Translations under genes and position numbers: made by a program
Assembly (NCBI RefSeq): GCF_014898815.1
Contig: NW_026515521.1
Span: 62,001-126,000, forward strand
From: Panonychus citri
Taxonomy: Eukaryota; Arthropoda; Arachnida; Trombidiformes; Tetranychidae
DNA: 64,000 nt
Reading direction: 5' to 3'
The notes under the pieces: model-generated
Databases searched by the model: none
Told to the model about the DNA's origin: nothing
The model's input: only the letters and a program-made list of their open reading frames with translations
In this document: piece by piece, positions 10,401-21,974 of the stretch
Position numbering within the stretch: position 1 is the stretch's first letter
How the letters are laid out: each line of letters opens with the position of its first letter

Positions 10401-13400
10401 TTGATTAGGTCGAGTTGATTTTTTGGGCATCGATAACGCGACTCTGGACTTCAGTCAACTTGAGGATTACATAAATGACGAAGAGGATCCGAATGAATCA
10501 ATGTAAGTTAAATTGAATCAATTTCCATTTCTACAATTAACTTAATTGTTACTTCATAATCTACATTGAATACAAACTCTAATAATCAAAAGTACTGATT
10601 GTTCAAACTAATTCAAGTTCTTACCTTAAATAATACAATCAAGGAAGTTAATTCAACAATCAACTCAATTTCTCCAGACGAGAAAATTTTTTAATCAACA
10701 AGATGATTAATTTTTGCTTCGTCTAGTCGTTAGTAGATTTAATTAATTCATTTGATTGTTTATGATGTTATGAATCAATTACAATACCAATTAGACAATT
10801 AACAATTTAAGTAACACCGTTGATTGTGTTCAAAGAGCTTATTATTATTGGGAACTGGTTTTCTAATGGTAAACATTGAACATCACAATCCAATTGGAAA
10901 TCAAGTTAAACAGGCTTGACCTTATGAAGATGAAGATGATGAGGATGAGGATGCGGATGGAGATGGAGATGAAGATGAAGATGAAGATGAAGAAGGAAGT
11001 TTTTTTCTTTGTGATTAAGAAAGAGGAAGAGAAAGAGCCTAATGATGACCATTTGAGGGCTGGGCAGTTAATGGAAGATGAAAATTATCAGAGAAGTGAA
11101 AAAAAAAATATTCTGATAAATATTCAAATTGATTATCCTAAAGATTAATTAATTGTCTTGAGAGACTTTTTTGTTTCCCAATTTAATTGTTGTTGTAATA
11201 CTTTTACCTACAGTTAATTGTTTAATTGATTTTGTAATTAGGTGTTGATTATAATTGTTGAGGAAGAAAAAAAAATTACATCATAGATTCAAGTTGTAAT
11301 CATATTCGAGTTTGTAATTTACAAATTCTGTAAACAATTAAGCTCATTGACTTGATAATAATTAACATTTATTTGTAATTGTTGATCATCATTATCATGT
11401 AAATTAACTGATTGTTTAACCGTAAAAGTATCACGATTAACTAATAGAGAGAAATCAATGATTCATTAATTGTAATAGTGATTTCTTTGATTGTTTAACC
11501 TTGAATGACCTTTCATGTTGATTACAAATCTAAATCAAAGGGATTAATCAATTTAGGGGCAAAATTTAAACGGTCGCAATCAAAATTAATCAGTAAATCA
11601 ATATTGAAAGTGTAACAATTAACATGACATGAATATTTAATTGTCAAAGTGATAAATTGTTACAAATTATCAATAAACAATCAACACATTAAAATAAATA
11701 TTAGATGATCAAAAAAAAGGTTTGGTAACAATTAATATTTTAAGATCAATTCTGTTTTAATTGTTTGAGTGTATTTATTGATCTGATTATCAATTAATTG
11801 TTACAATTATCTTTCAAACTTTTTATATCTTTTTTGATTGTTGACAAAATGAAACAATTTGAATTGATTGTGATACAAGATAATTATGCAAACTTTTCAG
11901 TTGATTATCAATTAACTATTGTATAAATTAGTTAATTGTTATGATGAAAACAGTTATTATTACAATAAAATAAGTATTCATTTTGATTGTTGATAATAAA
12001 TATCATTAAATTGTTAAGGATTGATGTTAATTTAAGAGAGATGTGAAAGTTTTAGTGTTAATTGTTGTACTTTGATAATGACAATCAACTGAATCAAAGG
12101 GTTTGGTTTGCAAGTTACAATTAACTAAATTGTTAACGGGTGGATAAACTTTGCTACTTAATCATTACATTTACATGCACTGATTACTGAATAAATTTAC
12201 CAACTAATCAATGGATCACATATTATTTTACATTAATTAACTAATTTTTACAATTGAGAAAATTAATTAATTGTTGCAATTGTTTTTCATCTTTTCTCAT
12301 CAATTTAAATCTGATATTTTTCAAGTTCACTTTCAATTATCACAATTAAAAGGGCATCAATCGGGATGTTTATGATTAACTGATTGCTCGATGTGAATGT
12401 TAATCATCGTAACAATTTAACTGATCAGGTTGATTGGCTTTTGGGTTAAAAATGAGTTGATTGTTAATTGTTAGAGATTTTCTTGTCAATGATCTTACAA
12501 TTAAGTTAAAATTTTCAACAATTAACAATTTGATCAATCATCTTATGATGGTTGTACTTTAATTTGATGGGAAATTTATTTAATTGCTGACAAAACTTGA
12601 ATCATTTTCTGTTAATATTGATTTGATTGATTATTTAACACTACGAGCAAACTTGATATTATTATTAAATTACGACAATTAAAATCAAATATCAATGAGA
12701 ACAATTTTTCTCTTAAAAATGAGTCACTAATTCAATTGCTAATTGTTTCCATATTAAATGATTAATCTATTGTTAACAATTAGTTGATTGAAATTTAACA
12801 AAGGATTTTGTTAACTGACCACTCACTCTAACTCCCATCTAATCAGAGTTACTTTTAATCATCCGATTGATTCTGAGTTTAATCATTGTAGTGATTGGAA
12901 TAAGATCACAATTAGTTAATTACTTTCAAGTTGAAAACTTTTTTTTTCTAACAAAAAATCATTAATTATGATCTCATTAAGTTTCTCTCATGGACACAGT
13001 TACTTTAATGATAATCTGGTAACTGGAGATCTCAAGTTACCTGATTCCCCGCATTCAGTAAATCACCTTAAACTGCCCACTGGTCATTTAAACTTGGGTA
13101 CTAATAATATCACCGGAGGTGGCAGATTACCTGGTGAAGCGGTTCAGCAGTCACAAGTTTCCTCATCTCAGTCTTCAGTTGCCAAAGGTAATATCGCCTC
13201 GATCGCTAGAATCTCTAGTGTGACCACACTTACGGTCAGCGGAGGAGGAAACGGCGGTGGAAGTGTTAACTCACCCAATTTACGTCCATCGTCTGTACAA
13301 ATCAACCAAGGTTCAAATTTACCGATTGACCAGCCAGGAAGTGGTCACAATAGTAACAATGGTAATGTGACCAACGGTGAAACAGAGGTCAGTCCAACGA

Positions 13401-16400
13401 TTCATCATTTGACACAAATTCAAGCCAATCATCAGCACCTTCAGCATCATCACCATCAACAACAACAACAACAACAACATCCACCTCATCTTCATCAACA
13501 GCAACAACAGCAGCAACAGCAACCATCACATCACCAACAACAACAACAACATCATCTATCACATTCTCATCCTCATCCCCACCATTCACACCAACAATTA
13601 CAACACCATCAACATCATCAACCTCAACCTCAACATCAACACCATCAAAGTTTCACATCATTCAATAAGCATCCTCATCATTTACCTGAAAGTCCACCCG
13701 ATTCGGGTTCCGAGCCACCCTATTCACCACCAAATGATGAAAACAGAATGAACAATTCTAATCAAGTTATCCTTGGGTCAACACTGACCAATAACAATTC
13801 CCAATCCTCTCATCAGAATAGTAATAGTAAAATGATTCAATCAAATTCAATTGATAAACATTTTAATCACTATAATAGTAATACAATTAAATTGCTACCA
13901 AATACCGATATTAACGGATTAACATTACCACCGAATCATATTCAATCAGTAAGTTTCAACAAATTGCTACAATTAATTTAATTCTCCATATCTTGATATT
14001 AATCTTTATTTTCTCACCTCAATGTCCAGCCTCGAAGTGGTTCAATCAGTGGTGGTCAGTTGAATAATCTTCATGGTCTCAATGGTCAGATACAAGGTCA
14101 TCCCGATGAAAGTATTTTAAATCATCATCTAGGACAATCCTTGATAACGGGCCCAATTAATTTACAATCACCGAGTATTATATCAGGATTATCACCATTA
14201 TCATCAACTGGTCAGCCACATTTGACCACATTATATCCAGGTACAAATGATGATGATGATGATGATAATGATAATGATATCCTAATAGTAGCATCTAATA
14301 TAATTAATAATCTCGATGATGTTATTAATATAACAGGCGGAGGTACAAATGGTTCAAGAGATTGTATTGAAACAATAGACATACCTGGTCAATCAGCACA
14401 ACTTACTAATGGTCAACAGCAGCAGCAACAAAATGACCATCATCAACAGTCAACAGGATCGATGGGACAAAATGGTGGTCAAAATAAGAAACGTCGACAC
14501 TCTGAATCTCCTAAAAATGTTGCCAATAATGTTCACGTTAAACAAGAGCCCGGAGGCGGAATATCACCTGAACCAGGTAATCGTGGGAGTATCGGTGGTA
14601 CCGTTATGGTTTCCATGGAGGAGGAATATGGCTTTGATTATAATACCAACACTGAGGGGCCACCAAGTGTTTACCTTGATTCAGCCTATCAGTGTATTAG
14701 ATTTCAAATATTTCAACAATCAGCTTGGCACACACTTTGTGATGCCTCATTAAAGGATTTGTAAGTTGTAACAATCAATTGATTAATCGATTCATTGATT
14801 AAATTTTTTTTTCTTTTTTGAATCACTTTTACTCTTCTCAGGCCTGTGCCCAATTACCGGGTGGATGCTGACAAAGGTTTCAACTTTAGCAATGCCGATG
14901 ATGCGTTTGTTTGCCAGAAGAAAAATCATTTCCAGGTTACCGTTCATGTCCAACCGATTGGTGATCCACAGTTCGTAAAGACTCCGGACTCGGTTCGTAA
15001 GGTGGACAATTTTTATCTTCACTTTTATGGGGTCAAAGTGGAATCTCCAAGTCAAACAATTAAAGTTGAACAATCACAATCAGATAGAAGTAAAAAACCA
15101 TTCCATCCAGTATTGTGAGTATCAAATGGTCACTTTTATATATTTTGAGGAATCGTTTCCTTGTTATTTATCATTGTGCTTCTTATATTTTCATCTTGTT
15201 TAGAATTGAATTATGTCCAGATCAAGTGTCAAAAACTACGGTGGGTCGTCTTCATTTCAGTGAGACAACGTCCAATAATATGAGGAAAAAAGGTAAACCC
15301 AATCCTGACCAGAGATATTTTTACCTGGTGGTCAGTCTTTGTGCTCATGTTGGTGACCAATCCTATCCAATTGTTAGCCATGCATCTGAACGTATAATTG
15401 TCAGAGTAAGTGGACATTAAATTGATCTGAATATTACATATACTAATCAACCTAACGGTACATTTGATACAGGCTTCGAATCCAGGTCAGTTTGAGAATG
15501 ACATGGAGCTTTCATGGCAAAAAGGCCAAAGTCCAGAGTCAATTTATCATGCAGGAAGGGTTGGTATCAATACTGATCGACCCGATGAACCTTTAGTTGT
15601 ACATGGTAACGTTAAGGTGACAGGTCACATAGTTCAACCCTCTGACCTACGAGCGAAAACCAATATCGAAGAGATTTCAACCCGTGAACAGTTACAAAAT
15701 GTTGCCAACATTCGAGTGGTTAGATATCAGTTTACACCCGAATTTGCTCAACAAGTTGGCCTTAAAGATGAAGATATTAACGGAACAGGAATTATCGCTC
15801 AAGAGGTACAAAAGATACTTCCGGATGCCATTAAAGAGACAGGTGATGTTATCCTACCTTCAGGTGAACGGATTGAAAAGTTACTTGTAGTAAATAAGGA
15901 AAGAATCTTCATGGAAAATGTCGGAGCGGTTAAAGAGCTCTGTAAGGTCACCGATAATCTGGAGACTCGAATTGATGAATTAGAACGAATGAATCGAAAA
16001 CTTCGACGAATCAATCGATTCGATAGTATAAAAAGTATCCTCTCGTCAACTTCGTCGGTGACAAGTGCAAGTACCGTTACCTGTATATCCAAGTGAGTAA
16101 ATTGTTTACTATTCAATTCCAACAATTCACTAATTGTTTCACCCTTTCATTTCATACAATAGCTACAGTGGTTTACCAAATAATAAAAGACTTGCTTGTA
16201 AATTAACGCATCCCTATGATAACAATCAACCTCAACAATTACAATTTCAACAACAACAACGACGTAAATGCTCAAAACATACAAATAATAACAATGGTAA
16301 CAATCAAGAAGACAATCAAGTTTGTACCAATCGTTTCATGCAATCAATCATAATGATATTGGTTCTAATCATGGCTTTTTGGTAAGCAATTAAGTTGAAT

Positions 16401-18457
16401 TTCAAGCTAATCCAATTTGTAATTTACTAATTTTGTCTCTTCAATTTTTTTTCTCATTGTTTCTTAGTTTGGCTTCAATTGTAACACTTTACATCCTTGA
16501 TTATCCTCGTCATCATAACAATCAGCTTAATCAACCTCATCATAAGGTTGACCATCAATATCAACACAATCCATTTATTTTGAACAACAATAATAGTCAA
16601 TCATCTTCATCATCATCATCATCATCTCAGCATCAACCATCATATTCATATCTGTCATCAACATCACCATCAACAGTTACAATCAACAGTTATCATAATA
16701 ATAACAATAGGAAACAATCAATTGATTCATTCTCAAAGTCTAGTTTACTTCCCTCTCATTCAGTGATTAACTCTGATCAGAAGAAAGTTCAACCAATCAT
16801 TGATACTCAACGTAAGTATTTTTCGGACATTGGTCAGTTCAGTGGTCTTAATTAATTTCTTTTCTTGATTAACAGGAAGAACTGATAACTTGAAGCCATC
16901 TAGACCAACATCAATACCGATTTTGAAACCTCGTGAACTTGGACAAATTGTTGGTTGTCCAAGTTCAGGTCAAGAAATGGTCACTCTGTCTTCTTGTAAT
17001 GTCCATTGTTGTCTTGAGAATGATGGACATGCAGAATTGAATATTCCAGTGATAGATGAAGCTGATGGCGATTCCTCAGGATCTTCATCATATGAAACAT
17101 CATCTCATTCCGATAAGATCAACTTCCGATCACCGAAAGAGATTGAAACTGAAACCAAATCGAAAGACATTCTAAGAGAAGAAGATGAAAACTCGAAAAA
17201 AGAGAAAAAAACATCTTCTTCCTCTTTCATATCATCCCCACCACCATCATCATCATCGTCATCATCAACAACAACATCACCACCCTCACCAAAACCACAA
17301 CGATATCCTTCAAAGGAGGAAACATTATCTCCCTCAGTTTCAACCCTGATCGTTTCAAGTACACCCCTGAATCCAAAGAGTCCAGTCACTTCATCAATCA
17401 AACTGACCGGTGAAAGTAACCACGTTTCCGAGGAGATTTCATCTCGAGCAAATCATGGACGATACTTGACCAGCGACTTTGGTCCATCCAGTAGTATAAG
17501 CAGTGTGAACAATATAATCGCTCCTGGAATCGAGACCGGATCTCATATTAATAACCTTGCAGTTGACAATAATTTCAACTACTCGACCATTGAAGTGGCC
17601 AATTTGTCTAATAAAACACTTGACCCAATTGAACAGCATCTTAATGCAAAGGTGGATTCATTTTCGAGTGATAAATTTGTCTCATACAACTCTCATCAGC
17701 CACCATCGAGCATTTTATACTCGAAAACGTCAACCGAGTACCGAGAGAAAAGGGAAACCCGGGAAGGTCATATTACCCGACAAGATCCAAGGGACAAATA
17801 TCAAACGGGTTCACCTGGTTCACCGGCTGATTGGATTGATTCAATTAAATTGTTGGAGTTAAATGCTACCATTGGTCGTGAATTTTGTGATACTTGGCAG
17901 TGCGTCCAACAGGAAGGTCCACTGTTGACCTATTTAATTCCAATATCGAAGTACATGTCACACGAATATGTGACGCTACAATTCAGGTAATTGCCGAAAA
18001 GAAAAGAAAAACTATCTTTTATGCTTTCAGCATCACAAACATGTCGAACTAATTTCAATTTTTACCGAACTTTTCTATTCAGTCTGACCAGCGCACTCAA
18101 AGTGGACAATTGTGAGTACAGTGAGCGACCCACCTCATGCCCTTCACTCCCGCCGGGCTCAGTTCCTCACACTTATCATAGGCCGAGTGAACATTTACCG
18201 ATTGCCGAAAGTAATCCAAGTTTCCGAATTCCAATTGGACTTTATCTTCGAAGTACCTACGTTTTTCGAGTTCTAGCCAAGGATCGAAATACAGAAACGG
18301 TAAATCATCACAATGATAAACCTTCAGAACAATTAACTAATCCAGTTATCTTTCTTTCTCTCTTTCTTTCTTACAGCCTTGCTCATTATCATCAAGTGAA
18401 CTTGGATCATCTTACCTTGAGATTAGGCTTAAATTCAATCGTCTATGTGAAGCTTAG
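7473..18457 (+). CDS. Myrf: Myelin regulatory factor (membrane-bound transcription factor)
   Basis: Twelve exons with GT-AG boundaries and consistent phases: 7473-7485, 10409-10502, 13000-13948, 14030-14760, 14842-15114, 15204-15405, 15473-16092, 16163-16381, 16468-16811, 16876-17986, 18083-18299, 18377-18457. They give 1617 codons, longer than the vertebrate protein because of low-complexity inserts. In order: an acidic N-terminus (FSQLEDYI); a His/Gln-rich segment; an SPPDSGSE motif; a basic KKRRHSESPK signal near residue 504; the Ndt80-like DNA-binding domain from about 596 (YRVDADKGFNFS, LHFSETTSNNMRKKGKPNPD); the chaperone-of-endosialidase autoprotease with PSDLRAK supplying Ser811 and Lys816, the same five-residue spacing as the mammalian dyad; a coiled coil; a single membrane helix near 1020-1043; and the lumenal MYRF C-terminal domain ending RLCEA. 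In the family the ER-anchored trimer cleaves itself and releases the N-terminal factor to the nucleus. The first coding exon is only 13 bases, so a further upstream exon or alternative start remains possible. Confidence 0.95.
7486..10408 (+). other. MYRF intron 1
   Basis: A 2.9-kb AT-rich intron, donor GTAAAT after ATGTCTTCTTCAG and acceptor TTAG before GTCGAG. Contains only CAATTAA-rich DNA and a GATGAT-rich patch around 9390-9450. Its size contrasts with the 60-100 bp introns in the 3' half of the gene. No internal gene recognised. Confidence 0.6.
10503..12999 (+). other. MYRF intron 2
   Basis: A 2.5-kb intron. A GAAGATGAGGATG-type minisatellite at about 10925-10995 makes a spurious Met/Lys reading frame. 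The rest is AT-rich simple sequence. Confidence 0.6.
13435..13650 (+). repeat. His/Gln-coding CAN trinucleotide tract inside MYRF exon 3
   Basis: Dense CAA, CAG, CAT and CAC codons encode mixed poly-His/poly-Gln. Codons are interrupted and mixed rather than a pure expansion. Antisense frames over the same bases (13319-13589) are only mirrors of this tract. Confidence 0.9.
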
Positions 18458-19495
18458 ATGATTAACTTTTTTTTCTCGTTAATTAACTAACTTTTTTTTC
18501 GTCCAAACAATTAGTCTCATTTGATTTGTTAATACTCAACTGATTAGATTCATCATCATCATCATCACTTTGGACAATCAATTCATTAATTGTACATTGT
18601 ATTCATTTCAATTTGAAACCTTATTTTTTTTATTCACTTGCTAAACAATTTACATAATTGTAATTAACTAATTCAATTGAAAAGCTATTCTGAGCTACCA
18701 ATATCAAAATCAACAATTAACATGAACCACCAAAGTTATTCAATGAAATGAATTAACTTTGAGTTTGAGTTTTTGTTTAATTGTCACAATTAACTTTTTT
18801 TGACATCACCATCATCGCAATCATTATCATCATTAAATTTAACTCAGTATTAATCACTCAAATTTTAATTAAATCATATTATAAATATATAATTAATTTG
18901 GTTACACAAATTGTAATTAAAATGTAAAAGTTTAATTTCATCAAAATGTATCAACTTAATTGTTTTTTTTGTTTAATTTAAACATTTGCCTCTTGTAATC
19001 ACAATTTCATTTAATTGTCATCTAATTTTGCTGTTGCTAATCACTGCTAATTATTGATTTAGCAATTGATTTTTGTTTCTATCGATCAACAATTAAACAA
19101 TTACAACAAAAAAAAAGATCACCAAATCCTTGATTTCATTAATTGTTTCAAACCACTTCAAGTTTCATTAGTTAATTGTTGACTGATTATATTGCCAATC
19201 TTTTTACAATCTTTCAAACCATAAACTTATCACAATCAAGTTAAATGATCACAATTGATAAGTAACAATTTAACAATTAAAGTAAAGGGTTAATTACTGA
19301 CAATACCTTCTCACATCAGTATTTATCATTGAACAATTTACTTCTTAATTGTCATCTAATGATCAACATTTATGACATTGGATACACAAAAAAAAGGTTC
19401 AATGGTACAAAGGAAAACTTAATTGTGCTGATTATAATCACAATTAAGATTCCCATCATCAATATATACGCTCAAAGATAGTGGATTAAATTAGG
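18458..19495. other. Intergenic spacer after MYRF
   Basis: AT-rich with many CAATTAA words; presumably holds the MYRF 3' UTR. I see no gene here. Confidence 0.5.
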
Positions 19496-19529
19496 TATAA
19501 AAGTAGGAATTAACTTTGTGTAAATCAGT
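19496..19529 (+). promoter_or_regulatory. TATA box and initiator of the small secreted-protein gene
   Basis: TATAAAAG at 19496-19503 is followed by a TCAGT arthropod initiator at 19525-19529. The initiator A (19527) is 31 bases from the first T of the TATA box, the canonical spacing. Transcription from there gives a 76-base leader to the ATG at 19603. This is the best-formed core promoter in the window. Confidence 0.75.
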
Positions 19530-19602
19530 CAATCGACAAGTGAACATTGTGAAAGTCAATTAGTATCGTGAATTAAACAAGAATCAACTTAATCAACTAA
19601 TT

Positions 19603-19947
19603 ATGTCTAAATTAACTGTTTCAATTTTAGTCCTAATTGTGGCCTTTGTTACCGTCCAATGTAAGCTTATCGACGAAGTCAATCTTATTGGAAGCCAATC
19701 AAATAAGGCAGCGGAAAGTTCAGCTGATGGATTGACCGGAGCGGTGGCTGGAGACGGACTTATCGGAAGTGTTAACGCTATCGGAGTCCAAGAAGACCAA
19801 AAAGCCGATGAGAAATCAGTTGAATCAAAGCCCGAGCCAAAGCCCGAGCCAAAGCCTGAACCAGCGGCAACCAAACCAGATCTGGAAGCCGAAGCTAAAT
19901 CTATTGCCCAACCTCTTGTCGATCTTGTGGGAAAAATCCTTCCATAA
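19603..19947 (+). CDS. Small secreted protein with Lys-Pro-Glu-Pro repeats
   Basis: Single-exon ORF of 114 residues, first ATG downstream of a well-placed promoter. It starts with a signal peptide (hydrophobic core VSILVLIVAFVTV, likely cleavage after VQC or nearby). The mature part has a Ser/Ala/Gly-rich segment with two LIGS-type motifs (residues about 28-55), an acidic stretch, about three tandem KPEP units near 77-87, and a C-terminal amphipathic segment ending DLVGKILP. The mature chain has no clear cysteine framework, so it is not a typical disulphide-rich peptide. I do not recognise a family. The strong TATA promoter, short leader and secretion signal suggest a highly expressed extracellular product (cuticle, silk-like, salivary or peptide-precursor), but nothing in the sequence decides between these. 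Confidence 0.8.
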   Translation: MSKLTVSILVLIVAFVTVQCKLIDEVNLIGSQSNKAAESSADGLTGAVAGDGLIGSVNAIGVQEDQKADEKSVESKPEPKPEPKPEPAATKPDLEAEAKSIAQPLVDLVGKILP

Positions 19948-20097
19948 ATGGCAGAAAGGTCAGAAGAATCGTGAGACATCATAATGATTAGTGGATTGTA
20001 AAATTTCAATTAAGGAAATAAGACAATTAAAAATATATTATATATTTAAATTCTTAATCGTTCAATATTTTCAATACAAATCGATCAGAAAATGCAG

Positions 20098-21483
20098 TTA
20101 ATTGGAAATTTTTTGCCTCTTAACTGTCCTTGTATCAAAAAGTACATCAATCGGTAATTTGAACGTTATTCTGAACATATCCTTGAATGGCGCTACTGCC
20201 CGAACCTTTTTCAACTCGTAATCACCAGGTAATTTTGATTTAATTGTTTCCTCGACAAGTAAAGGTATCGAATCAATCGGTGATCTGTCTCGCTTTAAAA
20301 AGGTATAACAATGTACCATCGGCGGTATTACCAAGGGTTGTAGGGAACTATCATCAACTTTATCAGCCAATAAGCCAACAAATGAATCGAGAAATTCAAC
20401 CGCCATTCCTGGTAGATTCATGAGTACATGGTAAGTCGGTTTAATAACAAATTCTGTAACCTCAGGGGAAGCCCATGAGCTTAGAAGATCGTCTCGAACA
20501 ACAGTTCTAACAAATTGTCGTGCATCCATATTGTGAGCTGTCAACTTGGAATCAACTTTATTCAACTTGGAATTAACTTTAAGCCAGTGGAAAGCATCAG
20601 GATTCAAATCGTTGGCCAGAACTCGACAGTTTCTCTTTGCCGCTGGTATAGCAAAAGGTCCAATACCAGCGAAAAGGTCATAAACAACGTCACGACATTT
20701 GTCCAATCGATTTAGGAATCGAGTGTGTTCCGTGTTCAGTCTTGGATTCCAATAGACTTTGGCAAAATCAAATTTAAATGTACAATTGTTTGAGTGAACG
20801 GTAACTTGGGTTCCAAGTTTATCTGAATCAGGTTTTTGGGCTAATATTTCATGGGAAAAATTTCTGAACTTGGTGTCAATAATTTCCGCTTTGTTGATAA
20901 TCAGGCTAACAGTTGGATTTGTTTCCAATAAAACTTGACCAATCAAATCTTTATATTGTAATTTCTCATCTCTTAGATTAACGTGTAATATATGACCAAT
21001 TATCGACCAAGATTTGACCCTTTTCTCCTCATCAGGGAAAATGGCATCAATTATATCATGAACATTATAATTTCCAAAATTCAACTCAATCTCTTTCCAA
21101 TGTAAAACAATTTCTTTGTACTTTTCAGTCAACATTTTCACAACTCTCTCATCTAAATTGTCCACTGATTTGACTAGATCAGGATTGAGTAGAATCATCT
21201 TATTACTGGAATGGCGATCAGTTTTCTCACCGTCACCATCATGAGTAATTTTGTGATCAGTTGATGAATCATTTGATTGGAAACATTGAATTGTATCAAT
21301 TCCTTTAACGGTCAAGTATTGAGATTTTAAATGTTTGGCAATATTTTGGATAAATTTATCTTCCACCACAATATAAGGTACTTTGATTGTCTTCCGGAAT
21401 AAAGTATGATCCAATTTAGTTAAATTAGCGACACATGAAGGCGGTTTCAAGATGGAATCGACGGAGGCCAATGTAGGTGACAT
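20098..21483 (-). CDS. Trmt5: tRNA (guanine37-N1)-methyltransferase
   Basis: Intronless frame of 461 residues from the ATG at 21483. It matches TRMT5/Trm5, which transfers a methyl group from S-adenosylmethionine to N1 of G37 next to the anticodon and protects the reading frame. Visible landmarks: a TKLDHTLFRKT start of the conserved region; SIIGHILHVNLRD; LIGQVLLETNP; KVYWNPRLNTEHTRF; the SAM-binding loop DLFAGIGPFAIP near residue 267; ANDLNPDAFHWL; and a catalytic-region NLPG near 352. The frame stays open upstream of the ATG for at least 19 codons with a basic, acid-free composition like a mitochondrial presequence. An AG preceded by T-rich sequence lies just above it (about 21557), so a spliced upstream start encoding the mitochondrial isoform is possible; I could not find a phase-compatible first exon. 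Head to head with GCLM. Confidence 0.92.
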   Translation of the reverse strand: MSPTLASVDSILKPPSCVANLTKLDHTLFRKTIKVPYIVVEDKFIQNIAKHLKSQYLTVKGIDTIQCFQSNDSSTDHKITHDGDGEKTDRHSSNKMILLNPDLVKSVDNLDERVVKMLTEKYKEIVLHWKEIELNFGNYNVHDIIDAIFPDEEKRVKSWSIIGHILHVNLRDEKLQYKDLIGQVLLETNPTVSLIINKAEIIDTKFRNFSHEILAQKPDSDKLGTQVTVHSNNCTFKFDFAKVYWNPRLNTEHTRFLNRLDKCRDVVYDLFAGIGPFAIPAAKRNCRVLANDLNPDAFHWLKVNSKLNKVDSKLTAHNMDARQFVRTVVRDDLLSSWASPEVTEFVIKPTYHVLMNLPGMAVEFLDSFVGLLADKVDDSSLQPLVIPPMVHCYTFLKRDRSPIDSIPLLVEETIKSKLPGDYELKKVRAVAPFKDMFRITFKLPIDVLFDTRTVKRQKISN

Positions 21484-21974
21484 TTTCCAAGTAGAAACAG
21501 TTAGAAGGGTTTTCTTTAATTTAACAAAATGTCGTCGCAATTGTCTGGTGAATCTAAAAAAAGCTTAATGACGAGAAAACAAAAACCAACAATTAACAAT
21601 TAGATCATCATTAGGGTAAACCAAAAGATTAACTCTGATTGAGGCAAACAAGAGCAACAATTAACAGGTCATAAGATAATTAAAGGCTTACAATTTACCG
21701 TAGTCATGAAAATTGAGAATCCTGAGTGAATTATTATTATTATTTTATTGAATTTCTGTTATTCCAATCACTCAATGTTTACTTGTTTTGATGTTGTTGT
21801 TGTTGTTTTGATTTGGTAGTCAAGGATGATTATCTTAATTCACTTTTAATGTCACATTGATTAGATAACAATTAGTAAATGTATCCTGTTGTACTTGATT
21901 CCAAGAGAAAGTGAAACAAAATATTAATTACTTTATATTTAATATAGTAATCAAAGTGAAGGTGGTTAAACAAA
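21484..21974. promoter_or_regulatory. Divergent TRMT5/GCLM promoter spacer
   Basis: Only 491 bases separate the two start codons, so both promoters and leaders must share this segment. It is AT-rich with an ATT run near 21732 and GTT repeats near 21793. No TATA/Inr pair was recognised on either strand. Confidence 0.45.

Noticed and set aside
10876..11148. 90-codon Met/Lys-rich plus-strand frame in MYRF intron 2
   Set aside because: It is a GAAGATGAGGATG minisatellite read in one frame; no family resemblance, and it lies inside an intron.
13319..13589. Two antisense Leu/Val/Asp-rich frames
   Set aside because: Mirror images of the CAN repeat encoding MYRF His/Gln on the plus strand.
13949..13981. 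Apparent stop ending a 337-codon ORF at 13981
   Set aside because: The ORF reads into an intron: donor GTAAGT at 13949 joins 14030 in phase, so it is an exon end, not a gene end.
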